From the NCBI RefSeq assembly GCF_023065955.2, contig NW_026622874.1, positions 24,485,772 to 24,549,771 on the forward strand: DNA of 64,000 nucleotides, read 5' to 3'. Shown here one piece after another: positions 11,801-24,089 of this stretch (positions within the stretch are counted from its first letter, which is position 1; each line of letters starts with the position of its first letter). The stretch is from Ursus arctos. Taxonomy: Eukaryota; Chordata; Mammalia; Carnivora; Ursidae. A program made the translations under genes and the position numbers. The notes below the pieces were generated by a model. That model had not been told where the DNA came from. It worked only from the letters and a program-made list of their open reading frames with translations, and did not search any database.

Positions 11801-13290
11801 GATTCAACTCTGGGTAGGTGGGATACTGTGCGACAGGCAGGGGGGCTGTCCTGTGCGACAGTTGCTTGGAGGGCTGATGCCTACAGAAGTCACTGCACTT
11901 GGGCTACCGTCCGCTCCAGTCCTCAAGAACAGAATTCTCACCTTTCCTGAGCAACCTCACCTCATCTTTGCTTACCTCCTTACCTTTCCTTTTCTTGCCG
12001 CTGGAGGGGCAAGGTCATGGCAGATCGCCCGGAGGATACAGCCTACTTGAGGGCAGAGCTGGCCCCCACCTGCTTACCTGCAAGATGCAGGACCAGCCTG
12101 GAAGCCCGTTTCTCGGAAGGTAGTTGGGAGCATGCCTGGGCTGCCTCAAGTGCTCAGCCCTGGGTTAGTGACTCATCGTGGCTGTGTGACTGATCTCTGC
12201 CTAAAAGCTGCTCTTTCCCCATCTGCTCTGAGCACTCAGCACGTACAAACCCCAAAACTGACGTCGATGAGGGTTTTGGTTTTGTTTGTAATTGTTGCTA
12301 CGTCTGCTGCTTGCTCCAGGGATAAGGGACTAGACAATGAGCTTCTGGCCAAGACAGACAAGATGGAAATGTAGCTGGCCTTTGGGCCTGCACAGGGGGG
12401 TTTCACGGCTTCTATGTTCACATGTCATTTGGGATCTAATCCTATGGGTGATTTTGTCCGCATTCCTGCCACCATCTGTCCAGTGGCTGTTACAGTACTC
12501 CGGGGTCCCTGTTCTGTTGTGATTCACGCTTATCAGGCCCATGCCCCACCCCCTCCCTGAGCCTAGAAGTTCCGTTAGGTTTATCTGTACTGCAGGATGT
12601 GTGTGTGTGCAGCCGAGAGCTCAGGGCTTAGAGGAGGCGGTGGGGGTGGGAGTGACGGGCGTCTGAGGTTCACTCCTGTCAGCCAGTGCTCATTTAAGCA
12701 AACACCTAGGACTACATAGAGCAGAAAGCTGTGAGCGTCTGCTCTGGCTGGCTCAGGAGATTCCCTGTTTCCTTGCACGAGTCTGTTCCCAAGTCAGAGG
12801 TGGTTCCTGCTGCTTCAACTAGGCTCAGGGTACCAAGTACAAGATCCAGGTTCAGAATCTGGGATCTGACGAGTCAACAGGCTTCTCTGAGGAGATCTGG
12901 GCTCCTGGAAGGGAGGAGAGGAGGTGTGCTTTTCTCCCATGTGCCTCAAGACAGGACTGGTCCTTCTAGATCTTTCAATGACCAAAGGCACTTATCAACA
13001 TGATGGCTTCAACATTCCGTCTTCTGTGGTGTTGGAAAGGAAACCGAGGGAGAGGAGGGGAGGATACAACATTCCGAGCAGTGTGGGGTCAAATATGAGG
13101 AGCCAGTTTTTTTTTTTTTTCTGAGAATTCCTCAAGCCTCTGTCAAATAGAATGTGTACTCCCTTCCTTTCATCCATCAGTCATCCCACAAACATTGTCT
13201 CTGTGTGCGAAGGGACGCAGGAGCCTGGGGAACCACATCTATACCCTGGGGCAGACGTTGGGGGGGAAAGAGAATCCATCACCCAGGCTC
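11801..13290. other. Gene-free DNA
   Basis: No gene, no clear interspersed repeat. A T run lies at 13108-13121, and two copies of a short ACAACATTCCG(A/T)-like string lie near 13010 and 13067. Nothing else supported. Confidence 0.4.
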
Positions 13291-13296
13291 CTGTCT

Positions 13297-13322
13297 TGGG
13301 GTGGGGGAGGGGGCGGGGTGGG
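13297..13322 (+). other. Potential G-quadruplex
   Basis: Five G-runs (4, 5, 5, 4 and 3 G) are separated by single bases T, A, C and T. One-base loops are the most stable class of predicted quadruplex. Whether it folds in cells is unknown. Confidence 0.55.
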
Positions 13323-16300
13323 TCACTGCACTGCATGCATCCATGCCTTCCAGCCACGGCGGATGGGAACAGCATGCAGGCCCAGATATGAAGGAGGTAC
13401 ACACACACTTCGTCCAGTAGGTACCTGCTGGGTGCTCGGGATGAGCCCCGCTCTGTGCTGGAAGTCAGAACTGAGTGAGACCCTGACTGGCTGTTTCTCC
13501 GGGGGAGAAAGCAACCTCCAGCAGATGTGCAACTCTAACCAGACTGGTCCCCCCACCCAACAGGCAGGAGCACCCTGAGGACGGGCCTGTTGTTCTTGTA
13601 AGGGCAACAACTCTGAGGATGTGACCTTCTGGCACAGTCTCTCTCCCCTCACTTTTGGAGAAGTGCCCCAGGGGCTGCATGACCACCCAAATCAGCACCC
13701 CAAGTTCAGCTAATCCTCTGTCATTAGAGCTACTCCAGCACCAGAGGGGGGCTGCACGGGCCTAGGTGTTCATTCACTAACACAAAAGATGTCCACTGAG
13801 TGCTTAGCAGGTGGCAAGCATTATCATGGCTGTCGGAGATGGATGCGTAGGGCTCCCCAGTGGGAGGACAGACCCATCGATCACACACTTTAAAATGAAG
13901 AACCAGCTTGGCGAAGTGGATGCAGAGGAAGGAGAGAGTGTTTGGGAAGAGCTAGGAGGGAAGTGTGGTTTATTGACAAAAAGCCATTGGTCAACATGAG
14001 GGGTTTACCAATGTCTTCCATGGAATTCACCTGGCACCATCCCTGTCTCATTACCTCTGCCCTTCCTGGTTCCTACCCCATGAAAAGGCATCGGAAGATG
14101 CTGTCGTCAGAAATGGCAAGTCAGGAAGCATGCCAGGTTCCAGGATGCTTCTCCTGCTGCCCCTCCCAGTATCTCTGGCACAGCCTCTTCCTGCTGCCCT
14201 GGGATCAGGCCTCACTTTGGTAAACCGCAAGTATTCTCTTCCCTGGGCTGGGGCAATGAGGGTGTTGTTTTTCTCCTGTGGTTGCCCTCCTGCTTACCTG
14301 GGTGACTCATGGGAGGCAGCAGGCCATCCCGGGGCAGAGGAGGAGGGCTGTGGCTCGGAGCAAGGCTGGGGCTCAAAGCCAGGGCTGCCCTGGGTGGTCA
14401 GACCTCATGAGATACCACAAGGGAGGAGCTAGTTCCCATGTGGACGTAACTGGTCTGTTTTTCAGAGCTCAGCAATGTGGCTTGATAAAGAATACAGTGA
14501 GGTCCTCAAGGAGGAAGAAAGGAAAGGTAGGAAGATACAGAGTTTCTGGCCAGAGTGCCATCAGATAGTAGAGAGCTCATTCTCCTAGGAGAACGCAAGG
14601 CACACTGTGTCTTTGTGGTGCTGTTTTCCCAGCCCACACAGGGGAGCATCCCAGACAAGCTATGGGGGGTGGAGTGCTGCTATGTCACGGACTAGCAGCT
14701 CTTCCTCCTGTCTGTGACATCCACACCCAATCTCTGGGCCAAGTGGGTGGCTGAGAGGAGACTCCCTGGTGGGCCCTTTCCTTGTCTTAGGCAAACTTGG
14801 AAGGAAACACACTAAGTGTGGGCAATGCATCCAGAGTGGAGATGAGAAGGCAGTGAGCAAGGTTTAGACCCCACCCCACCCGTGGGCACCTCTGCTTTCT
14901 CCATCTCACCTGTTGTCTCCTCCAAACACCCTGACCCTCATTAAGCTAAGACCCTAAGTTTCCATTTACGAGGAGAAGCTGGTTATAGCCCGAAGTCTGG
15001 CACCATTTACCTTGGGGGTGGAAAAGAAGGTAGGGAGGTTCACGTGAGTGCAGGGGTCCTCAGGCTCCAGGCCAGAAGGTGCACCTCTGAAGTGCTAGAA
15101 AGACACGGATTCCACCTCTAAGGCCATTCCCTCTTTGACTTTAGGATGTGAGTTTGGCAGACTGGTCAGGCATCAGCCACATCACAACTCTGCTTCAAGC
15201 ACAGGGACTGGGTTTGGGGGTGCTGTGCCCACTCCAACAGCATCGCTGCCTCTAGCTCTCTCTCTGGCCTGGCGCTTGATGCTCCCTTCTTGGTGTGAAC
15301 TGGGTCTGGGAGAGGAGCCAAGGCCTTGCTGTCCATGTACTCCTCACTCCCTGGTTGTTCCACACACTCCAGAAAGTTCTATTGGGGACAGATCGAATGT
15401 ATCAACAAGACTGACTGCTGATCACGATTGGCCTGCCCCACCCATGAGCCACTTTTCTCCTACTCAGAATATCTCAGCACTGACTTTACTTAAGAAGAAA
15501 GCTCTGAGAACATGTTGGAGACCTTTCACCTGATCGTCTAAGCCATCCTACAGGGCCCTATGCCATGACAAAGCCCTCCCGTCAACGGCAACTTGCCCCC
15601 ATCTTCTCACTTCACCTTCTGGATTCATTTTTAACAACCACACCTCTCTTGTGTCTTCCTTCACCACTTCCTGTGCGCCTCCTCTTGTACCGACACAAGG
15701 CCGTGCACTAGGGGCCAGGAGGCAGGTATAACATGGTGGCCCCATCCCTCAGAGTTGCTTCCAATGCAATCAAGAAGATACATAGAGATATAAACAACCA
15801 TCTCACATGGTTCCATGACAGAGATTCAGAGGAAATGCTACGGGCCTCACAGGTGGCATCTGAAAAGTGACTTTGTGAAACATAGAGGATCTGGATGGCC
15901 GGGGTCAATCTAGGAAAAGACTTCGTGGTAGAAAACCAGAACGGACAAAGGCATGAAGACAGGAAATGGTGGCTGGATATGTGGGGAACCACCAGGATGG
16001 GTCCCAACCAGGCCCTTCAAGATGGCCCAGTCAGCGCCTGGGCTCCACTCCTCCAGGCTTTACCCACTTTGGCAGCTTTCTGCCCAAGGCCCCCGTGGGC
16101 AGAGACTCAGAGAGGCTGCAGGAAGAAGAAGCAACCCTGCGGTCACTTACCGTTAAAACCCCAAGTCAGCCGCCCTGGCCCAGATTTTCCGTGTGTGGGC
16201 AGCCCTGGAACCCGCGCCCCTGATCAACACCAGGATGCTCCTCACGGGCCTTATCTTCAGAGGTACTCCTGAAAATACGGCCTGCCTGGGAGGTGATCGA

Positions 16301-16980
16301 GCTGGCCGCTAAGCCCCCCTCGGCTGTCCGGTTTGCTTCTGCAGACGGTCAACCAGCCCTGCCGTTGGGTTAAAGCTCGGAGGGCAGTGGGGGTGGGCTG
16401 TGTCGGGGCTGCAGAGCTGCCAAGGCTGAGGCAGAACAAGGAGAGGGGAGTGCGCCTGTGGGGAGCCTAGAGGCTGTGCCTGGCCGCCCCCCCCTGCTGG
16501 ACCCCTGGAGGCACCCTGCTCAGCCCTCCCGGGTGCTGTCGTGTCCTGGGGCGGAGGGGTGGGCAGTGGGCCCGGAAGTACTGGGTTTTCCCAATGGAGA
16601 AGGTCAATTTCATGACTGAAGGGCTAGCCATGGGGTCTAATCACACAAATGAGAATTTGGCCTGCCTCCTTCAAAACCCCATGGGAATTCCCAGTTAACT
16701 GTCCCGGAGATTCTGATTCAGTGGTTCCAGTGAAGCCTGTGAGTCATTCATTCATCCATTCATTTTAACAAGCATGCAAATCCCCTAGCAGAAGGCTTGG
16801 AGTTAGAAAAAATTAGATCCACAAATGGTTACAGATCTCTACTGTGTGTAGAGCAGCGGGCATCCTGGCTGCATCTGTACCGCAAATCACTGAGACCGGC
16901 CTCCTGTGGAGTGCCTCCCAGAGCAAGGAAGAACCTTTTCCTTATCCTGCGGGAAGGCAGTCCCTCATCCAAGGGGCAAT
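13323..16980. other. Gene-free DNA with weak L2-like pieces
   Basis: Faint antisense L2 text occurs at 13765-13830 (CATTCACTAACACAAAAGATGTCC, GAGTGCTTAGCAGGTGGC), 15720-15960 and 16742-16800 (CATTCATTCATCCATTCATT). Open frames up to 132 codons have no domain and overlap in several frames. No gene supported. Confidence 0.4.
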
Positions 16981-16982
16981 GC

Positions 16983-16998
16983 TGCCACCTGCTGGTCA
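16983..16998 (-). promoter_or_regulatory. Candidate CTCF-like motif, reverse orientation
   Basis: TGCCACCTGCTGGTCA agrees at 12 of 16 positions with the reverse CTCF core CGCCCCCTGGTGGCCA. It faces the motif at 10985, so the pair is convergent. Motif evidence only. Confidence 0.3.
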
Positions 16999-17199
16999 GG
17001 TCTAGAAACATCGCCCGTTCTCTGGACGCCTGGTGTAAGCAGAGGAGAGAAGCCAAGCAAGTGGCAGGGCCCTCCCTCTTGTTCTGCCTTTGCGTGTCCT
17101 AGTCTGAGAACTACAGTATCCCCCAATCTTGCGTCTCTTCGGCCACTTCTCATTTAAGCCTGCCTTCCCTGGGCAGCCGCTAGTCAAAGGCAGATCCTA

Positions 17200-17375
17200 T
17201 TTTTTTTTTTTTAAGATTTTATTTATTTGAGAGAGAGAGCACCTGCAAGTGGGTTAGGGGAGAAGCAGACTCCCCACTGAGCAGGGAGCCCCACGTGGGA
17301 CTCGATCCCAGGACCCTGAGATCACGACCCGAGCCGAAGGCAGACACTTCACTGGCTGAGCCACCCAGGCACCCC
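17200..17375 (-). mobile_element. CAN-SINE (SINEC)
   Basis: Poly-T, AAGATTTTATTTATTTGAGAG, ACTCGATCCCAGGACCCTGAG and a terminal GAGCCACCCAGGCACCCC. Flanking CAGATCCTAT / CAAATCCTGT look like a decayed target duplication. Confidence 0.93.
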
Positions 17376-18585
17376 CAAATCCTGTTAATTTGATACCTTG
17401 CCCCGAATTCCATTCAGCACAGCACACACTTGATAGGAGCCAGGTGTGGGCTGGCCACACAGAGGCAAATAATGCAGGGCCTTTTGCAGAGGTTGTGATG
17501 CATGAATATGGATAATTCCTCTCTGAGAGGATGTCTGAGCTGAGTCCTCACGGTAAGCGGGAGTCAGCCTGGTGAAAAATGGAAAAGGAGATTCCAGGCA
17601 AAAACACGAGCAAGACAGAATATTCTGGATGTTTGGATATAGAAACATAATTATTTTATTTTTAATACACTTCTTTGACGCCCCCAAATGATGGAAATGC
17701 AAACATTTCCCCTCAATTTCTGGGCAGGTTTAGAGATGAAGAGAGTGGGAGGGAAACAGGTTTTCTCAGTTGCTAAAATTAGATTCCAGGTTTTAGGGGT
17801 CTCCGGGGCTGTTGTGACAGTAAGAAAGAGGCAGGTCTAGGTTTGAGAGAAGCAGCCACGTGACCAGGGAAGGCAGGAGGCACAGCACCTTCTCCCGACT
17901 GGAGAGTTCTCCTAGCCAGTGTGGGGAAAGGGCTCTAGGTCACCGTCCCCACCCTGGTCCTGCAGCGCCCCCACAGAAGCCTCCAGGCCCGGAGGGAAGT
18001 GGCTGCGTCATGCCAGGATCCACTGCCTTTCCAGCCTCACAAACAATTTGCAGGTTCTTAGAATGACAGAGAAGCATCCCTGAGCCAGCAGACCTAGGAG
18101 CCCCAGATGTCTCCATGGTAACTGCTGTTGACAAATGCCTGACCACCAGAGCCCTCAGCCCTTACGAAAAGCACAAATTCAAACCACAATGAGAAAATGC
18201 AGGGACTCAATGTTCTTGCACACCCGGGGTCCAGCAGGCGCATACTGGTCATAGGTACAAAGAAGGTCAGGGCGTGGCATCGGAATAAAATGGAGAAGGT
18301 GTACCTATTATAAAGCTGGTTAATAAGCCATCTGGGTGGTGGGAGGGAGGCCAACAGTCCAGGACATTCTGTAGCTCTGGTGGTTCCAGGATCCTAGCCA
18401 AATGTTTCCCCCCAGATCGCATCAGGCCTTACTTTGTGCCCCAGAAGGTTGTGGTCCTCTGGCTCCCGAAGGCCACCTCTGCACTCATTCTGGGGCCAAA
18501 CGCAATGGGCCACATTTGATCATGTTCTGCTCCTGCTCATGGTCCTTCAGCAAAAGAAGTATGTATCTTCAGAAATCTATACCTC
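17376..18585. other. Gene-free DNA
   Basis: Antisense L2-like wording at 17400-17610 (TTGATAGGAGCCAGGTGTGG, GAGATTCCAGGCAAAAACACG). The rest is unassigned unique sequence without a supported open frame. Confidence 0.4.
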
Positions 18586-18589
18586 TCAG

Positions 18590-18890
18590 TGGTCCCCCAT
18601 AGCCCCCAGGATGGAGCCCAAACTCCTTACATGTCCCACAGACCTGCTTGTCCCTCGGGCCTCCGTTTAGCCTTTTTCTGATTCCCCACATCCACCACTA
18701 CAGCTGAGCTAGTTTCTCTTGTGTGCTCCCACATCTGGGCGTGCCCCACCCTGGCCCTGAGCACTCTCTCAAACTCTCTGCTCACTTCTCCATTTGCCTC
18801 GCCACACTTTGGACTCCTTGAGGACAGAAGCTGTGTGGGGGTCACAATCCCTTCTTTGATACCAGCACAGCACCCTGACTTTAAAGAGGG
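18590..18890 (+). mobile_element. L2 LINE 3' remnant
   Basis: Sense L2 3' text: CCCATAGCCCCCAGGATGGAGCCCAAACTCC, CCACATCTGGGCGTGCC, then GGACTCCTTGAGGACAGAAGCTGTGTGG, matching the L2 'ctccttgagggcagggactgtgt' block. Confidence 0.5.
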
Positions 18891-19179
18891 TATTCAGCAA
18901 GGTTTCTTAGAGGAAATGCTCTCAACATGAGATCTAAAGGATTGGAGTGCAAGCTCAAGAAGAGAAAGCATGGCAGCAAATGCAAAGGCCCTGGGGTTGG
19001 AAGGAATGTGGCAGGTCTAAGAAAGAGACTAAGGACACTGTGGCTGGGATGTAGAGAGGGAGTGAGTAGGTGGTGTGGAATTTGGTCTGTTAGGTTCTAA
19101 GTGTTGTGGGAAGTCACTGAAATGTGTTAAGCTGGATAGAAATACTATCCTATATCCACCACATCCTCTTTCCTTTTTG
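18891..19179 (-). repeat. Antisense L2-like remnant
   Basis: Wording such as 'AGCAAATGCAAAGGCCCTGG' and 'GTTGTGGGAAGTCACTGAAATG' is the reverse complement of L2 3' sequence. Heavily decayed. Confidence 0.4.
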
Positions 19180-21595
19180 CTCTCACTGAACACAGGTTCT
19201 CTCTGAGAACAGTTCCCTCAGCCTTCTCCAGTGGTGCTTATTTTTCTCTGCCACATCCCTCCTACTGCTGGGTGGGGCAGGTGTCTTCCTCTTTCCTTCT
19301 TGCTCTTTCAAGCCATTCTTCCTTAAAACTTCCCAGCTTTGAAGGTCATCAGCCTTTAGCACCCACCATCCCTCATTGGTCCAGTCTCCCACAAACACCG
19401 GATGACTCCCTTTCATTCCCTCTATGGCTCTTAGCCCCTGGCTCTCTGTCACTCTCACCAACACCATCTGTCATCACGCTTGGAACTATCACTCCCCGTA
19501 GCTGGCTTCTCAGTTCCCTGGGCGCCTCTCCCCCAGCGATCTTGTCCCTACCTTATCTCAAATACTCAAGTGCCGGATATTGATACTAACTCTATCTTTT
19601 CCAGAATCTCAGTTCAGTGCGTCTCCCTCTCTGACCAGCACCTCCCAACTTCCCAGCTCAGGGCTCCGGAAATCCCATCACTGGCAATCCTTCTCGAAGT
19701 GAATGGCTGCCCCTCCCACCTTTAACTCATGCCGTGTTCCCCTCGCGTCCTCTCTCCCCACCTTCCTTGGCTCAAATCCCATGGTTTATCACTTTAATCA
19801 CTTCTTTTATCACACGCCCTTATCTCCAATACCCCTCTTTTGCTTCACTGTTGTGTTTGGCAAAACGCTAACCCGGTTAACTCTGCATCTCAGCCCACTC
19901 CATGCCTGGGCCCACGCAGCGGATCCTGGCAGCAGGAAAGAACGCATTCTTCCTGACTGGTCATGACCTCTAACCTTGGGTGGGCCTGTAATGCTGCCTG
20001 GCAATCATGGATCCATGCACTCTCCCGCTCTCTTGGATGAATCCTCTTTCCCCGCGGGCCCCCCACACCTCCTGTCCACCTGCCATCTCCGTCAAGACCT
20101 TGCTTCCTATTGCACTGAGAAAAAGCAGCCGTAGGAAGGGCACTTCCTCCAGCTCCCACCTCTGCATCTCCCCACACACCTGCGTCTGTGTCCCTGTCCT
20201 CTAACTTTTCTGCGGCTCCTGGGGATGAGCTGCCTGCGCAGAGGCCAACTCTCGCTCATGCACTGGGTCCCATCCTCTGTCACTTTCTCAAGGACATCAC
20301 CCCAGCAAATCCCTCCACTCCTGCCTCATCAATGTTTCCTTCTCTACTGGGTCATTTCAAAACCCACTGTTTCCATTCTCAGCTCTCTGTTACAGTGAAA
20401 CTCCTTGAATGAACTGTCGATACTCATCGGCTACAATTCCTATCTTCTCTGAAATCCACTCCAATCGACTGTCGAGGCCCATGTGGCTGAATCAAATGGT
20501 AAATTCATAGTCCTCATATAACGTGAGCTCTCAGCAGCGTTTGACATAATGGATCACTTCCTTCTCCTTGAACCATTTCTTCCTTTGATTTCCAGAACAT
20601 CACATCCTTCTGGTTTCTCTTCAAGTCCCTGTGTTCTCTGCTTTTCATCTTGTTTGCTGGGTCCTCTCATCTCCCCACTTCACAGCCTTAGTCCTTGGAC
20701 CTCTTCCCTTCACTGTGTACTATACTCTTTTGATGACTCATATAATACATGGCTTTAAATGCAACCCATACCTTGATAACTCTTTAAATTTTATGATCTA
20801 CCAAGATCTCTGTCTTGAAATCAGATGCCTATATCCAATCCTGTACTAATACCAATGATCTCTTATCCATCAATTATCAGTTATCTCTAGGTATTGTCCA
20901 GGCCTAAACTCCTTGATCTTTTCTCCTAAAATCAGTTCCCCAGTGTCTTCTCCGTCTCAGTTAAAGGCAACACCACTCTTCCAGGTGGTTGGGCTCAAAA
21001 TCTTAGGGTTGTCCTTCATGCTTCTCTTTCTCTTGCTTCCACATTCCGTTGATAACCAAATCATGTTAGTTCTAACTTCAAAACTGATCTGGAATTTGAC
21101 CATTTCTCACCATTTGTGGCCATTCTAGTCCCAACCACCAGATTACGGTAAAGCCAAATGAGCTCCCTGAGTCTGCTGTTGTTCCCATCAGCTTTCTTAA
21201 AACAGCGGTCAGACTGCTCTGGTTGACACATTACTCACAACAAAAGCCAAACTGCTTACAGTGACAGGCAAGACCTTACACAATCTGGCCATGACCTCAT
21301 CTCCTCCTTCTCTCCTCCTGGCGCACTCTATCATCCACCCAGGCCTCCTTCCCCCCCATGTGAGGCATGTCCCCACCTCGGGGACTTTGCACTGGTTTTT
21401 CCCTCCCCTGACTTCTCCCAGACATCTGTACATCTTGCTGTCTTGCCTCCTTCCGGATTTTGCACAAAAGCGATCTCCTTAATGAGAACTAGCTCAGCCA
21501 TGCAATTCACATTGCAATCCCCACGCCCTCACTTCCAAGCCCCTTGCCATTGTTCAATCTTTCCCGTAGCCCTTATCAACATCTAGCAGACCCTA
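19180..21595 (+). mobile_element. Long L2 LINE copy with reverse-transcriptase remnant
   Basis: A largely continuous sense copy about 2.4 kb long. Visible blocks are CACTGGGTCCCATCCTCTGTCACTTTCTCAAGGAC (20259-20294), 'GATCACTTCCTTCTCCTTGA' (20551), ACATGGCTTTAAATGCAACCC (20748-20768), GGTGGTTGGGCTCAAAATCTTAGGG (20984-21008), and the 3' portion ACAATCTGGCCATGACCTCATC...ACTTTGCACTGG (21279-21394). The frame is interrupted and the catalytic YADD box is not intact, so it is dead. Many 60-100-codon open frames here are fragments of this ORF. Confidence 0.7.
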
Positions 21596-21599
21596 CAGT

Positions 21600-21960
21600 T
21601 TGCTTATTTATTAAGTTTATTTTGGGGGTTGGGGTCTTAACATGAAAAAGAAAAGTTTAATTCTCTCCCATGCTACATTTTCTTTACGGGTCGCACAGAG
21701 GCTCCATTTACCACAGCCACGCAGGGGTCAGGTTACTGGGGGATGGAGCTGCCACCATCTCGAATGTTGCTGGTTGCCGAGAGAGAGAAGAGGGAGCTTG
21801 GCGTCTCAGTGAGAAAGACGCATGCCCTGTCTGAAAGACACCCTCACCTCATTGGCCAGAAGTAGTCACATGGTCCTGACCAAACATAAGGGGCCAGGGA
21901 AGAAAATCCTACCATACACTGCGAAGGGGGAAACTGGAAATATTTGATGAACAACATCAC
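21600..21960 (-). mobile_element. MaLR/MLT1-type LTR remnant
   Basis: Contains TTGGCCAGAAGTAGTCACATGG (21861-21882) and CAGAGGCTCCATTTACCACAGCC, typical of decayed mammalian-wide LTRs of the ERVL-MaLR group read backwards. Exact subfamily not assigned. Confidence 0.35.
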
Positions 21961-22735
21961 ATGATAACTGAACAGTCGATATTTATTAAATGAACAAATG
22001 AATCACTCTGAGAGAGTTAGAAGCTTTCGCCTTTGATGAAGCCTTATATGTTGAAAATGGAGAAAGGGGAAAGAATATGATACGGGAGTCAGTAACTAAT
22101 GAGATGTGTAGAGTTTGAGGAAGTCCAGTTTGACTCACCCGGATTTTCAGTCTGGGTGAGTGGAGGAAGGGTAATAGTGATTTAAAAAAAAAAAAAAGGT
22201 AGAGGAGGTACACATGTGGACGTGTTTCCATGTGTGTGCTAGGAGGGTGTAGACGAAATACCTGCATCCTGACCTCACTTGTTGCTAGGTAAGTTATGAT
22301 ATTTTGGCATCAGGCCCTTTGCTCAGGATCCTGTTTCTCCTTTGTGGTCAGACACTGGGGACCTGGCTAGGAATCCTCTGTGCTCCCTGCTCCGAAGGCA
22401 CTTGCAACCTGTTAGAGGGGCAGAGACTTGCAAAGGGAACATCAACAAATATAGAGAGTAAGGAGGCATTTTAGGGAGATGGAAAGCACTTTGCATGTGT
22501 CACCTCACCACAGCCCATCGGTGATCTATTCTTATAGAATTTACCATTAAAGATACCTGTCCGGGACCGTGCCCCTCCCAGAGATTCCTGCACCTGGCGA
22601 CCCAGTGAGGAGGAGATAGAAAGACTCCGCTTCTGGACGCGGAGCTTTATTCGTGTGCTCGTTTTTAACTACAAATCCACTTTCTTTAATAGACACAGGG
22701 CTATTCACATGATCTCTTTCTTCTCGACTAAACTT
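21961..22735. other. Gene-free DNA with antisense L2 piece
   Basis: At 21975-22000 there is an L2-end-like CGATATTTATTAAATGAACAAATGAATC. Antisense L2-like text covers 22330-22500. A 13-A run ends at 22197. No gene. Confidence 0.4.
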
Positions 22736-22739
22736 TGGT

Positions 22740-23200
22740 AGTGAGTTTCAAGGAAGTTTTCTATTCTAACCTGCCAAATTTATTGGGATAAAGCTATTTG
22801 TAATATTCCCTTATTATCCTTTTAATATCTGCAGAATCTGTAGAGATACCATAGCTCCCATTCCTGGTTTTAGTAGGTGTTTTCTCTCTCTCCCTCTCGT
22901 TTTTACCTGATCAGTCTGACTAGAGGATTATCAATTTTATTGATCTTCTCAAAGAGCCAGCTTTTGGTTTCACGAGTCTTTTTCTTATTGTATTTATTTT
23001 CTCTCTTATTTGTTTCTGCTCTGATCTGTGTCATTCTCTTCATTCTACTTACTTTGGGTTTACTTTGATCTTTTTTTTCTAGTTTCTTGAGGGGGAAACT
23101 GAGGTCATCATTTGAGACCTTTCTTCTTTTATCATATAGACCTTTCGTGCTAGTATGAGTTTCTTGCGGCTTGGATTGGTTTCTGTTTTGCTCACTGAGA
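22740..23200 (-). mobile_element. L1 LINE ORF2 fragment
   Basis: Antisense L1 ORF2: CAATTTTATTGATCTTCTCAAAGAGCCAGCTTTTGGTTTCA (22930-22970), TTTCTGCTCTGATCTGTGTC, CTTTGGGTTTACTTTGATC, TTTCTAGTTTCTTGAGG and TTTGAGACCTTTCTTC. Broken, non-coding. Confidence 0.75.
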
Positions 23201-23204
23201 AAAT

Positions 23205-23600
23205 TCTAAAGTCAAAAACAGGCATTGGCACATAGTAGGTCCTAAATATTTGTCAAATTAATGAATTAATGCCTCCCGTCTACCCAAAACCCTCTGAAGA
23301 GTTCCCATATTATTCCAAAGGAAGCCAGGTCCTTCCACCATCCTCAAGGCCCTACACAACCCGCCTCTTCCTACCTCTCCGGCCATTCCTTCTGTCTTAC
23401 CCTCAGCTACACTGGCTTCTTTGCTGCCCCTCAGAGGAGCTGTATCTGAGCTCAGGGTCTGTGCAGGCGCTGCTCTCTGCCTGGAATACTCACCCCGCCC
23501 TGTTTCTCCAGGTAAAGAATGATACACACCTCTGTGCAAAGAGATTCTGCCATCTCTCATCCTCCCTTCCCTTCTGGCTCCTCCTGGATGAAGAAACTTG
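23205..23600 (+). mobile_element. MIR/L2 3' end followed by L2 fragment
   Basis: At 23220-23262 is CATTGGCACATAGTAGGTCCTAAATATTTGTC, the shared MIR/L2 tail. Then sense L2 text follows: CAAGGCCCTACACAACCCGCC, CTACACTGGCTTC and CTCTCTGCCTGGAATACTCACC (23346-23495). Antisense open frame 23258-23623 is a by-product. Confidence 0.6.
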
Positions 23601-23679
23601 GCTGAAGACCTGAATCGGGACACTCTGGGTTCTCATCGCCACAGCAGTCCTGTCTGGAATCATCATGCCTCTGCGGTGA

Positions 23680-23694
23680 CCCCCCCCCCCCCCC
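23680..23694. repeat. Poly-C run (15)
   Basis: Fifteen consecutive C after CTGCGGTGA. Likely length-variable and a sequencing hazard. Confidence 0.9.
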
Positions 23695-24089
23695 ACTGGC
23701 CCCATCGCCCTGGGCGCCCTGTCAAAATCAGGTCTGTTTCTGCAAAGCCGAGGACTGGAGTGGGCGGAAGCACAGCCACTGGCAGATTGTTGATACTTTT
23801 TATTCTGAATACGAGATTTTAACTTTATTCATTTTACATAAGGACATCATTTGTTTCATTGTTTTTTAAATGTAATGACATAAAACTGTGCAAAGGTTGT
23901 CTTCATGTTTTTATAATCATGTACAATTTTGTTGGTGTTTCTGTCTCCCATCCTCCCCCCACACCCTCTGGTTAGATTTGCCAGAGGTTTTCTTGGTCTT
24001 TCCCCTGCTGGGGGATGGGGCAGGACCACTCTTCAGTTTACTCTGGCCAGGAGAATCCACAGGGTCGGAGTGATATTGCATTCCAAGGA

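Noticed and set aside
20549..21128. Several 60-72-codon open frames on the + strand
   Set aside because: Fragments of the dead L2 reverse-transcriptase ORF.
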